Assembly: GCA_029550985.1 (NCBI GenBank)
Contig: JAKPGH010000017.1
Span: 1-20,079 of the forward strand
Source: Bacillota bacterium
GTDB taxonomy: Bacteria; Bacillota; Clostridia; Oscillospirales; Ruminococcaceae
Direction of reading: 5' to 3'
DNA length: 20,079 bases
In this document: positions 5,956 to 12,813 of the stretch, in pieces
Position numbering within the stretch: the stretch's first letter is position 1
How the letters are laid out: each line of letters begins with the position of its first letter
Program-made: the position numbers and the translations under genes
The notes under the pieces: generated by a model
What the model saw: only the letters and a program-made list of their open reading frames with translations
What the model was told of the DNA's origin: nothing
The model's database searches: none

Positions 5956-7500
5956 CTACGAGGTTTCTCCCGCAGGGCCGTAGCGGTAGATGCGCACCGC
6001 AAAATCCCGCCGACCGTTCTGGAATCGAACCACCCGAATCCCATAGAGGTTGTCGGTAAACTCATGGAGCAACTGGCAGCGGGTCAGCACCTCGTCCAGC
6101 TCCTTTAAGTAGCTGAGGTTGCCGTAAATGCCGTTCCAAACGGGACGCATGCTGTAAAGGTAGTAGAGCTCGTCGGAGATGATCAGGTACTCCACATCGT
6201 TCTTTTCCAGGTATTCCTCCAAGGTCATCCCTTCGTCTTTCAGGTAAGCGAGGTTTCGGTAGTCCAGCAGGGCGCCGTTTTGGAAATAGTACTCGCTGTT
6301 TAAATTGCCGACGGTTTTGGCGTCGGGCGGAACCACCCTGGCGATTTCCTCCAGGTAGCGGGTGTAACTCCCCCGCTGCCGGGCGAGAATGGGATAGAGC
6401 TGCCAGCCGGTGGAGCAAGCCACCACCGCTATCAGGGCGGCCATCCCCAAAACGGGCAGCTTCCCTTTTAGGTTGTTGAGCAGCCACGCCGCCCCCAGGT
6501 AGCCGAAAGGGAATAAGAACACCACATAAGGCTGGTTGTAACGCCCCACCAGCATCATCCCCGCCCAGATGCCGCCCCAGGCGGCCAGAGGGTAAAGAAG
6601 CGGCGTTCTTCCCCTGCTCGCCATCAGCACCGCCAAACCGAGAAGGAGCACCGACAAAAACATTATCAGCTGGAAGCGGATATCGGGCGTGTAGTAGGTG
6701 CCGCTGACCTGATAAAACAGCCGCTGAAAGTAAGGCCCCGTTTCCATCGCTTTGCTGGTAAGGGACGAATCCACCGAAAATTCCGAGCCATAGGCCGCAT
6801 AGTGGGTGAAAAAATCCGGGTCAAAGCGGAGGCTGAGCAGCACAAACCCCAGAGCCAACGTTCCGGTCACCCCGGTGTAGACGCCAAATTCCCGCCAATT
6901 AAGCTTCTTTTCCTGCCACCACCTGGCGCACAGAACCCCTCCCCCCATAGCGGCCACCAAAAAGCTGTTGGGGTGAAGACCCACCGAAAGCCCGGTGAGC
7001 AGAGCTGCCCACAAACACCGGTGTTTGCCGCCGTAAAGCAGCAGCCCATACACCCCCAGCATACAGAGCAGAATCAAAATTTCCTGCCGGGCAAAGTGGG
7101 ACGCGTAGAGAAACTGGATATCCAGCGAAAGCAGAACCCCGCAAAGCCCTCCCATCGTCCGGTTTCCGGTCAGACGCAGGGCCAGGCGGTAAAACAGCCA
7201 CAGGCAGGCAATTCCACCAAGCAAAGAGAGCAACCGGAAGGAAAAGACCGAGTACCCAAAAAGCTTCAAAAAAACCATCTGCAGCAGATGAAACAGAGAT
7301 TTGATGGCGTGGGGATAGCGAGGTTTTAGGTCAAAAAAGGCCTCCGTCACCCCAAGGCTTCCGCGTTCCATCATGTTCCGGGTCAACCCCGAAAGCCACG
7401 CTTCGTCGGAGTGGACAAAGGGAAAATCACAGAGAAAGGCAAGATTTGCCGCAAAATAGAGTAACAGGTACCCCAAATACCATTTGTCCTCTCGTTTCAC
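5956..7500 (-). CDS. GT-C family membrane glycosyltransferase (ArnT/PMT-like, glycosyltransferase family 39)
   Basis: A 514-residue polytopic protein with about ten or more hydrophobic segments up to residue about 375, then a soluble C-terminal domain of about 140 residues. The first extracytoplasmic loop has H-S-D-E-A-W (30-35), the acidic pair expected at the active site of GT-C enzymes that use polyprenyl-phosphate sugars outside the membrane. Further family-like stretches are R-Y-P-H-A-I-K-S near 60-68, H-F-A-R-Q-E near 134-139 and G-L-H-P-N-S near 174-179. Start is GTG 7498-7500 preceded by GGGGGAG. It is a single-gene unit between two sulfur blocks and ends in a strong terminator. Acceptor (lipid, glycan or protein) is unknown; it could use a sugar made by a GtrB-like enzyme such as the one at the left edge. 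Confidence 0.82.
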   Translation of the reverse strand: MKREDKWYLGYLLLYFAANLAFLCDFPFVHSDEAWLSGLTRNMMERGSLGVTEAFFDLKPRYPHAIKSLFHLLQMVFLKLFGYSVFSFRLLSLLGGIACLWLFYRLALRLTGNRTMGGLCGVLLSLDIQFLYASHFARQEILILLCMLGVYGLLLYGGKHRCLWAALLTGLSVGLHPNSFLVAAMGGGVLCARWWQEKKLNWREFGVYTGVTGTLALGFVLLSLRFDPDFFTHYAAYGSEFSVDSSLTSKAMETGPYFQRLFYQVSGTYYTPDIRFQLIMFLSVLLLGLAVLMASRGRTPLLYPLAAWGGIWAGMMLVGRYNQPYVVFLFPFGYLGAAWLLNNLKGKLPVLGMAALIAVVACSTGWQLYPILARQRGSYTRYLEEIARVVPPDAKTVGNLNSEYYFQNGALLDYRNLAYLKDEGMTLEEYLEKNDVEYLIISDELYYLYSMRPVWNGIYGNLSYLKELDEVLTRCQLLHEFTDNLYGIRVVRFQNGRRDFAVRIYRYGPAGETS

Positions 7501-7561
7501 AGGTCTCCCCCTATCCTTGAAAACAACCGGTTGGCGCCGGATTTTATATTCCCATCATATC

Positions 7562-7576
7562 ATAAACTCAGTCTAT
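7562..7576. promoter_or_regulatory. Second copy of the LysR-type dyad, upstream of the first rhodanese gene
   Basis: ATAAACTCAGTCTAT matches the dyad at 2966-2980 at 12 of 15 positions and keeps T-N11-A (T7563, A7575) and the central CTCAG. It lies in the 163-bp divergent gap between the GT-C gene (minus) and the rhodanese gene (plus). I could not find a convincing -10/-35 pair for either gene. Confidence 0.42.
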
Positions 7577-7663
7577 CATACCATCTTTTGTTCCCCGGTG
7601 GGTATTGCATATTGGAATGCTGCAAAAGTACGCAGCCATACAAACAACTAGGAGGATGCAGCC

Positions 7664-8575
7664 ATGAAGCGAATGTTCCGTGTGGTTCTGGCGGCTCTGT
7701 GCGTTGCCGCTTTGTTTTCCGGGTGCGGGAACGTCAGCTATGCCGAGTCGGATCAAATCATCATCTCCGCCGACGAGCTGGCAAACTACATAGGCAAGGA
7801 AAACACGGTGATAGTGGATATGCAGACGGAAGAGGATTACCTCAAAAGCCATATTCCCGGCGCGGTCAACATCCAGCTCAAAGACATTACGGTCAGCCTG
7901 CCGGTAGAAAATATGCTGGCTCCCAAAGGCAAAATCGCCAAGGTACTTGGAGGCGCGGGCATTGACAACAACACCACCGTAGTCATTTACGACGAGGGCA
8001 AAAGCCTCAATTCCGCCCGGTTGTGGTGGAGCATGCTGGTCTACGGCCACGACAACATCAAGGTGGTCAGCGGCGGCCTGCCCGCCATCCAGGCCGAAGG
8101 GCTGGAGATGACCGACCAGGTACCTCAAATTACCCCCAAGGAGTTTGTGGTCAACGACCGCCGGGACCAATACCTGGTGGAAATGAAAGACGTGCTGGCC
8201 CTTTTGGATAACCCCGACCCCAACGTGATTCTGGTGGACACCCGCTCCGACGAAGAATACATGGAGCAGGGCAAAATTCCGGGAGCGGTGATGTACAACT
8301 ACACCCGCAACTTCTACAAGGACGGCACCTATCTGGACACCCAGGCAACCCGCATCAACTACCTGGAAAGCGGCATCCGCCCCGAAAACGAAATTATCCT
8401 GTACTGCCGCACCTCCATGCGGGCGGCCACCACCTTCCTGCGGCTGTACGACGCCGGCTACCGCAACCTAAAGCTCTATGACGGCGCCTTCCTCGAGTGG
8501 TCGGCCAGCGGGCAAAATCCTGTGGAAATGCCGGACGGCGCGCCCGTCGCCACCGGCAACCGCAACAACTCATAA
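7664..8575 (+). CDS. Tandem-rhodanese lipoprotein (thiosulfate sulfurtransferase-like), surface-anchored
   Basis: A 303-residue protein. A short basic N-terminus, hydrophobic stretch and lipobox L-F-S-G-C put lipidated C21 at the membrane surface. Two rhodanese domains follow. Domain 1 (about 33-150) has the fold markers V-I-V-D, H-I-P-G-A-V and W-W-S-M-L-V-Y-G-H, but its loop position is V-I-Y-D-E-G-K (D110), so it is non-catalytic, as in vertebrate rhodanese. Domain 2 (about 170-285) has V-D-T-R-S-D-E-E-Y, K-I-P-G-A-V and the active loop Y-C-R-T-S-M-R-A with C248. The arrangement matches classical two-domain thiosulfate or 3-mercaptopyruvate sulfurtransferases, here exported. AGGAGGA (7650-7656) lies 7 nt from the ATG. 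Donor and acceptor are unknown; thiosulfate fits the neighbouring transporter genes. Confidence 0.9.
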   Translation: MKRMFRVVLAALCVAALFSGCGNVSYAESDQIIISADELANYIGKENTVIVDMQTEEDYLKSHIPGAVNIQLKDITVSLPVENMLAPKGKIAKVLGGAGIDNNTTVVIYDEGKSLNSARLWWSMLVYGHDNIKVVSGGLPAIQAEGLEMTDQVPQITPKEFVVNDRRDQYLVEMKDVLALLDNPDPNVILVDTRSDEEYMEQGKIPGAVMYNYTRNFYKDGTYLDTQATRINYLESGIRPENEIILYCRTSMRAATTFLRLYDAGYRNLKLYDGAFLEWSASGQNPVEMPDGAPVATGNRNNS

Positions 8576-8602
8576 GCAGCATCTCCCTTAACACGGGGAA
8601 CA

Positions 8603-8661
8603 GGATTTTCAGCCTTAGGATTTAACAAAATGATTCACCCCTTCCATCCGGCTGAAAATCC
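8603..8661 (+). terminator. Long-loop hairpin with U-tract after the first rhodanese gene
   Basis: GGATTTTCAGCC (8603-8614) and GGCTGAAAATCC (8650-8661) are perfect 12-bp complements separated by 35 nt and followed by ACTTTTTT (T-run 8664-8669). This is probably the terminator of the upstream gene; the large loop is unusual. Confidence 0.6.
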
Positions 8662-8674
8662 ACTTTTTTACCGG

Positions 8675-8703
8675 AATTTGTCAACATTATGACAAATTTG
8701 TCA
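8675..8703. promoter_or_regulatory. Operator-like repeat cluster upstream of the second rhodanese gene
   Basis: AATTTGTCA at 8675-8683, its inverse TGACAAATT at 8690-8698, and a second direct copy at 8695-8703. The first two form a perfect 9-bp inverted repeat with a 6-bp spacer; the direct copies are 20 bp apart, about two helical turns. TTGTCA at 8698-8703 could act as -35 with a weak TGAAAT -10 at 8721-8726. A regulator binding here would cover the promoter. Confidence 0.5.
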
Positions 8704-8754
8704 GCAAGCGCTTTGGTGCTTGAAATAGAAATTGACTAACAGGAGGAAACCCTT

Positions 8755-9768
8755 ATGAAGAAAGCGATATTACTGCTGTTGGCGGTTGCTTTGACGGCTG
8801 GACTTTGGACCGGCTGCGCCAGCCAAAGCTCCGCTCCTTCGTCACAGCCTGCTCCCGATTCCAAATCTGCGGCCACCGCCTCCAGCGAGCCGGCCTCCAG
8901 CGCTGCCGAATCCCAAGCTCCCGCCCAATCCGAACCCGCCGCCGAAGCCGATCCGGTTTACCAACTGGCCTACGATTACTTTAAAAATTTCCCCTCCGAC
9001 CGCAACGTCATTTCCAGCGCCGATTTGTTCGCCCTGATGGACAAAGGGGAGGACATCTTCATCCTGGATATCCGCCGCCCCGACGACTACAAAACCTCCC
9101 ACCTGAAGGGCGCGGTCAACCTCTCCTTCTTCAACACCGAAATTTCCGATAACCTGGACAAAATCCCCGACGACAAACCGGTGATGGTGTACTGTTACAC
9201 CGGCCAGACCGCATCCCAGGTGACAGCGCTGTTAAACGTGGCCGGCAAGATGGCCAAAAACGTGCAGTCCGGCTTTAACAACGGCATCAGCGCCACCGAG
9301 GGCTATGAAAAGTATCTGGAAACCGAAGCCAATCCCCTGCCCGACGGCGACTATCCCGTAGACCCGGCCGTGCAGAAGGCTCTGTCCGATTACTTCACCG
9401 AAAAGCAGGCTCAGGACGGCACCGCCTTTGCCAACTTCAACCTGAAACCCGAAGACGTCAAGAAGATCATCGACGACCAGAACGACGACTACTACATCCT
9501 GTCCATCCGCTCCGCCGAAGACTACGCCAAGGGCCATATCCCCACCGCCGCCCATATTCCCTACGGCCTCGGCATGCAGGAAGAGCTGGTAAAACTGCCC
9601 AAGGATAAGAAAATTGTGGTGTACTGCTACTCCGGCCAGACTTCCTCCCAAACCACCGCCATTTTGCGGCTGCTGGGGTACGACGCCTACTCCATGTCCG
9701 GCGGTATGGGCAACGCCGAAAAGGGTACCGGCTGGCTGGGCGCCGGATACGAAACCGTCACCGATTAA
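8755..9768 (+). CDS. Double-rhodanese lipoprotein with two intact active-site loops
   Basis: A 337-residue surface lipoprotein. The signal peptide ends in L-W-T-G-C (C21), followed by a low-complexity Ser/Ala/Pro/Glu linker (22-66) that would hold the domains away from the membrane. Rhodanese domain 1 (about 83-190) has I-L-D-I-R-R-P-D-D-Y, H-L-K-G-A-V and loop Y-C-Y-T-G-Q-T-A-S (C147). Domain 2 (about 228-330) has S-I-R-S-A-E-D-Y, H-I-P-T-A-A-H-I-P and loop Y-C-Y-S-G-Q-T-S-S (C291). Both catalytic cysteines are present, and the near-identical loops suggest an internal duplication, unlike the neighbouring paralogue with one dead domain. GGAGGA lies about 8 nt before the ATG. It has its own repeat-rich upstream region and terminator, so it is controlled separately. 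A persulfide-relay or sulfane-sulfur scavenging role is inferred. Confidence 0.9.
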   Translation: MKKAILLLLAVALTAGLWTGCASQSSAPSSQPAPDSKSAATASSEPASSAAESQAPAQSEPAAEADPVYQLAYDYFKNFPSDRNVISSADLFALMDKGEDIFILDIRRPDDYKTSHLKGAVNLSFFNTEISDNLDKIPDDKPVMVYCYTGQTASQVTALLNVAGKMAKNVQSGFNNGISATEGYEKYLETEANPLPDGDYPVDPAVQKALSDYFTEKQAQDGTAFANFNLKPEDVKKIIDDQNDDYYILSIRSAEDYAKGHIPTAAHIPYGLGMQEELVKLPKDKKIVVYCYSGQTSSQTTAILRLLGYDAYSMSGGMGNAEKGTGWLGAGYETVTD

Positions 9769-9797
9769 GAGCCATCACCTCCATAGCAAAACAAATT

Positions 9798-9836
9798 CCG
9801 GGCTATGCCGCGTCGGCACAGCCCGGTTGTTTTTTA
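9798..9836 (+). terminator. Intrinsic terminator after the second rhodanese gene, probably bidirectional
   Basis: CCGGGCTATGCCG (9798-9810), loop CGT and CGGCACAGCCCGG (9814-9826) form a 13-position stem with one A-C mismatch, followed by TTGTTTTTTA. On the minus strand the following AATTTGTTTTG could also end pheA transcripts. Confidence 0.88.
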
Positions 9837-9909
9837 TCGTTTCACCTGTAAAGGCTTTTTGCTTTGCAACCCGAAACACCCTAAAGGAGTTTCTTGACGG
9901 TACAAAAGG

Positions 9910-11049
9910 TTATCGCACTTCGCTGTAGCTACCCAGAAAGACAAACAGCTGCTCCCGGGTGGAACACTCGCCCAGTAGGTGGATGACGTCCTCCGACCAG
10001 ACGGAAGCCTCCAAATCAAAGTAAAAGAGGAATTCAAAGTCCCTTCCCGGAATGGGGCGGCTTTCCAACTTGGTCAAATTAAGTCCCAGCGCCGCAAATT
10101 TGGCAATCATGTTGTAGAGAGCCCCCGGGGTATGCTCCACCGTCAGCATCAGGCTGATTTTATCCGCCCCCGGATAGATGGCCAAATCCTTGGCGATGCA
10201 GATAAAGCGGGTGTAGTTGTTGTCGCTGTTCTGCACGCGGTCGCACAACACCTCCAACCCGTACAGCCAGGCGCAGTTGCGGGAAGAAAGGGCGGCGATG
10301 TCCCGGCGGTCCGATTCGGCCACCATTTTGGCGGCCACGGCGGTGTTTTCGCAGGGAATCACTTTGATTTCGGGGTGCTGCGCCAGGAAATCCCGGCACT
10401 GTCCCAACGCTTGTTCGTGGGAGTAAATCTCCCGAATGTCGGAAAGCTTGACCCCCGGTTTCGCCAGAAGATTGTGGTCGATGTGGAGGCGGATGCTGCG
10501 CACGATGTGGAACCGATAGCGGTACATCAAATCGTACACCCGATTGACCGAACCGTTGGAGCTGTTTTCGATGGGCAGAATGCCAAAGTCGCATACGCCC
10601 TGCTCCACCGCCTGAAAGACCCCCTCAAAATCCGGGTAGTAGACGATGTCGGGCATGGCGAACAGTTTGTCGCAGGCAATTTGGGAATAGGAGCCCTCAA
10701 TCCCCTGGCAGGCCACGGTGCCCCTGCGGGGAAAGAGCTGGTTGGCGGCGATGGCTTTGCGAATCTTCCGGGAAAGTTCCGTCTCCTTGTGATAAAAGCT
10801 TCTCTGGTAGGCCTTGCTCAAATTCAGCATCACTTCGTACAGCATGCGGGTGTACATATCCAGCTCCGGCCCCGCCTGCCTGCCCACTTTGGCCAGAATT
10901 TCCCGCTCCCGGGCTCGGTCCAAAATCATCCGCCCGGTTTCCTTTTTGTACTCCGCTATCTGGGCGCAAAGCCTCATCCGCCGGCAAAAGAGGTCGGTAA
11001 GCTGGGTATCCACCTTATCGATTTCTTTTCGCAGTTCTTGCAAATCCAT
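9910..11049 (-). CDS. pheA: Bifunctional chorismate mutase / prephenate dehydratase (P-protein)
   Basis: A 379-residue cytosolic enzyme making phenylpyruvate from chorismate for phenylalanine synthesis. Residues 1-90 are an AroQ-type chorismate mutase (L-R-K-E-I-D-K-V-D at 6-14, R23/R24, K35/K36). Residues about 108-287 are prephenate dehydratase, with G-I-E-G-S-Y-S (116-122), I-E-N-S-S-N-G-S-V (160-168), H-E-Q-A-L-G-Q-C (211-218) and the catalytic T-R-F (280-282). Residues about 298-375 are the ACT domain, with E-H-T-P-G-A-L (305-311) and E-S-R-P (329-332), the phenylalanine-sensing motif for feedback inhibition. ATG 11049 is preceded by AAAGGAG (11058-11064). It is single-gene, with a promoter, Phe-rich leader peptide and terminator hairpin upstream. 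Confidence 0.96.
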   Translation of the reverse strand: MDLQELRKEIDKVDTQLTDLFCRRMRLCAQIAEYKKETGRMILDRAREREILAKVGRQAGPELDMYTRMLYEVMLNLSKAYQRSFYHKETELSRKIRKAIAANQLFPRRGTVACQGIEGSYSQIACDKLFAMPDIVYYPDFEGVFQAVEQGVCDFGILPIENSSNGSVNRVYDLMYRYRFHIVRSIRLHIDHNLLAKPGVKLSDIREIYSHEQALGQCRDFLAQHPEIKVIPCENTAVAAKMVAESDRRDIAALSSRNCAWLYGLEVLCDRVQNSDNNYTRFICIAKDLAIYPGADKISLMLTVEHTPGALYNMIAKFAALGLNLTKLESRPIPGRDFEFLFYFDLEASVWSEDVIHLLGECSTREQLFVFLGSYSEVR

Positions 11050-11144
11050 GGACTGTTCTCCTTTCCGATGACAGAATACGCACCTTGCGCCGTTTTATCA
11101 AAGAAACCGTCACCAGCAAATTTTAGCGGGATAAACCCCTTGAA

Positions 11145-11176
11145 AAAAGTCCCATGGCGTTTGCCATGGGACTTTT
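11145..11176 (-). terminator. Attenuator terminator in the pheA leader
   Basis: AAAAGTCCCATGGC (11145-11158) and GCCATGGGACTTTT (11163-11176) form a perfect 14-bp stem with a 4-nt loop. On the minus strand it ends in a T-run (11148-11143). It lies 26 nt past the leader-peptide stop and about 95 nt before the pheA start, with no gene between, so its natural role is premature termination of the pheA transcript. Almost perfectly symmetric, it may also terminate plus-strand transcription. Confidence 0.88.
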
Positions 11177-11201
11177 CATGCAGCGTTTTGATACGAAGCA
11201 T

Positions 11202-11300
11202 CTATCTCCCGTCAGCCAAACGCAAACAAGCCTTACCCTGCCCAAAGCCGGTAAAGCCAAAAAGGAAGAAAAAGCTGACCAGAGAAACAGACGAAACCAT
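11202..11300 (-). CDS. pheL: Phenylalanine-rich leader peptide of the pheA attenuator
   Basis: A 32-codon reading frame, ATG at 11300 to TAG at 11202-11204. A GAGG Shine-Dalgarno sequence (11307-11310) lies 6 nt upstream and a good promoter about 40 nt before that. Codons 10-19 read F-F-F-L-F-G-F-T-G-F, six phenylalanines in ten codons. This is the design of the E. coli pheA leader peptide: a ribosome starved of Phe-tRNA stalls there and alters RNA folding. Candidate 1:2 stem: 11250-11257 with 11230-11237 (8 bp), whose 5' strand includes Phe codon 16. Candidate, weaker antiterminator: 11217-11223 with 11157-11163 (7 bp). The pheA terminator follows. No similarity search was run; the symbol is by analogy. 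Confidence 0.78.
   Translation of the reverse strand: MVSSVSLVSFFFLFGFTGFGQGKACLRLADGR
11230..11257 (-). promoter_or_regulatory. Pause-type RNA stem in the pheA leader
   Basis: On the minus strand GCTTTACC (11257-11250) pairs with GGTAAGGC (11237-11230), eight base pairs including one T-G, around a 12-nt loop. Its 5' strand overlaps the Phe codon at 11255-11253, so a ribosome stalled at the Phe run would melt it. Confidence 0.5.
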
Positions 11301-11347
11301 GCGGCACCTCAAAATACGTTTGTTTGGAGGAGTTCAGATTGTGTCAC

Positions 11348-11376
11348 ATTGTAACACAGTCCCGCCGTTCTGTAAA
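11348..11376 (-). promoter_or_regulatory. Promoter of the pheA leader transcript
   Basis: On the minus strand TTTACA (11376-11371), a 17-bp spacer and TACAAT (11353-11348) precede the leader peptide, with transcription predicted to begin near 11341. A 17-bp near-palindrome (11341-11357, one mismatched pair) sits on the -10. The remainder of the gap 11050-11457 holds only the leader elements and the ABC operon terminator. Confidence 0.75.
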
Positions 11377-11421
11377 GGGTTTTCTCCATATTTATGGGGT
11401 TTGTTTCCAAATGGTGCAACG

Positions 11422-11451
11422 AAAAAAGGACTGCCGTCTCCAGCAGTCCTT
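11422..11451 (-). terminator. Intrinsic terminator of the MacB-like ABC operon
   Basis: AAGGACTGC (11426-11434) and GCAGTCCTT (11443-11451) pair around an 8-nt loop. On the minus strand the stem is followed by TTTTTT (11427-11422). It lies 7 bp past the permease stop codon. Confidence 0.9.
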
Positions 11452-11457
11452 ATATAA

Positions 11458-12813
11458 TTACTCGGTGCGGATGGCCTCCAAGGCGCTGACCTGAACCGCC
11501 CGGTGAGCCGGGTACACACCCGACACCAATCCCACCAGGGTGGCGAAGGCAATTCCCGTTACGGCCAGCCAGGGGGGAATGATGCTCATTTGGGTGGTAT
11601 AACCCTCCACCATTGCGCCGCCGTCCTGTATCGTGCTGCCCACCAAATTGAGAATATAGGAGCCGACGAAGGAGATGACGTCTCCGACCACTCCGCCGAT
11701 AAAGCCGATGAGCCCCGCCTCGATGAGGAAGATGGCCCGGATGTGGAAAAGCTCGCAGCCCAGCACCTTCATGATGCCGATTTCCTTAGTGCGCTCGATG
11801 ACGGCGGTATACATGGTGTTCATGATGGAAACGGCCGACGCAATCATCACCACGCCGCCGATAAAGCCCAGAATCAGCTGAATCTGGCGGGCGCTTTCCT
11901 GCATGTTCTGGCGCTCCTGCTCCATGGAGTAGGTGTTGACAAAGCCCAGGGCATGAATGGCTTCCTCCACCTCCGCCACGTGGTCCATGCTGACGCATTT
12001 GACCTTGGCGGTCTCATACCCCTTGTTGGCGGTTTTATCCTTCTTGATGTTGTTGGCCTTTTCGTACTCCTGCTGGATGCGCTTTAGGTCCTCGATGTCC
12101 ATGACGGCGCCGTAAACCGTCTCGTAGCCCCGGCGGTAATCCCCTTTGAAGATGCCCACCACTTCTAACTGGAAGGTGACAGGCTTTCCGTTTTCCCTGG
12201 CGGGGCTGAGCTGATAGGTCAGTTCGGTTTCCAGCGGGTCGAAGAAGGGGTCGGGCAGTTCCTCTCCCTCTCCCACCGACCAGTAATCCACCATGTTGTT
12301 GGGCCAACGCTTTTTGGTGTCCTCAAAGTCGTAGGCGGTGCGGTCGCCAAACATCACCCGAATTTTTTTGCTTCCCACATCGTCGGGGGTGAGCATCCGG
12401 CCCTCGGATGTGGTGTATCCCAGCTTTTCAAGGGCTTCGGCGCTCATTCCCACCACATTCCAGGCGTACCATTGGTAGCGGTTCTTCCGCCCGGCAAACA
12501 TTTTGACTTCACCCTGTACCTGCATCTGCATGATGGGGGTGACAACCTCCACCCCCGGAATGGCCCGAATGGAGTCGATGGCCGCGTCGTCCAGAGGCGT
12601 TTCGGTGTTGCCGTAGTTGTTTATCTCAATGAGGGTCAAGTCTCCCCATTGCTCCAGCATCTTCTGGTTGTTGACGCTGATGGCGATGCCCAGAGAGATG
12701 GGCAGCACGATAAAGCAGGTGCCCACCACCACACCGATGACGGTGAGAATGGTGCGCAGCTTGCGTCGGGTCAGGTTGCGCAGGCAGGTTCCCAGCAGAT
12801 CAGAAATCTTCAT
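11458..12813 (-). CDS. MacB/FtsX-family ABC transporter permease
   Basis: A 451-residue protein with the MacB layout: a first membrane helix (about 20-45) after a basic N-terminus (R-R-K-L-R), a large extracytoplasmic MacB_PCD-type domain (about 46-310), then three C-terminal helices forming the FtsX domain, with the cytosolic coupling sequence E-R-T-K-E-I-G-I-M-K-V-L-G between the second and third. The end, P-A-H-R-A-V-Q-V-S-A-L-E-A-I-R-T-E, is the usual family C-terminus. Such permeases drive extracytoplasmic conformational work (peptide, lipoprotein or antibiotic extrusion, or signalling), not classic solute passage. The ATG lies inside the end of the exported-protein gene (14-nt overlap), indicating translational coupling. 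Substrate is unknown. Confidence 0.92.
   Translation of the reverse strand: MKISDLLGTCLRNLTRRKLRTILTVIGVVVGTCFIVLPISLGIAISVNNQKMLEQWGDLTLIEINNYGNTETPLDDAAIDSIRAIPGVEVVTPIMQMQVQGEVKMFAGRKNRYQWYAWNVVGMSAEALEKLGYTTSEGRMLTPDDVGSKKIRVMFGDRTAYDFEDTKKRWPNNMVDYWSVGEGEELPDPFFDPLETELTYQLSPARENGKPVTFQLEVVGIFKGDYRRGYETVYGAVMDIEDLKRIQQEYEKANNIKKDKTANKGYETAKVKCVSMDHVAEVEEAIHALGFVNTYSMEQERQNMQESARQIQLILGFIGGVVMIASAVSIMNTMYTAVIERTKEIGIMKVLGCELFHIRAIFLIEAGLIGFIGGVVGDVISFVGSYILNLVGSTIQDGGAMVEGYTTQMSIIPPWLAVTGIAFATLVGLVSGVYPAHRAVQVSALEAIRTE

Noticed and set aside
10974..11201. 75-codon minus-strand frame beginning right after the leader-peptide stop and running into pheA
   Set aside because: It would translate straight through the terminator hairpin, has no Shine-Dalgarno sequence of its own and no family resemblance; the ATG next to the TAG is probably chance.
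11050..11340. T-box riboswitch upstream of pheA
   Set aside because: I looked on the minus strand for the AGGGTGGAACCGCG core and found none; the Phe-rich leader peptide explains the terminator better.
9979..11457. 492-codon plus-strand open frame across pheA and its leader
   Set aside because: Antisense to an unmistakable P-protein and its attenuator; composition is typical of a shadow frame.
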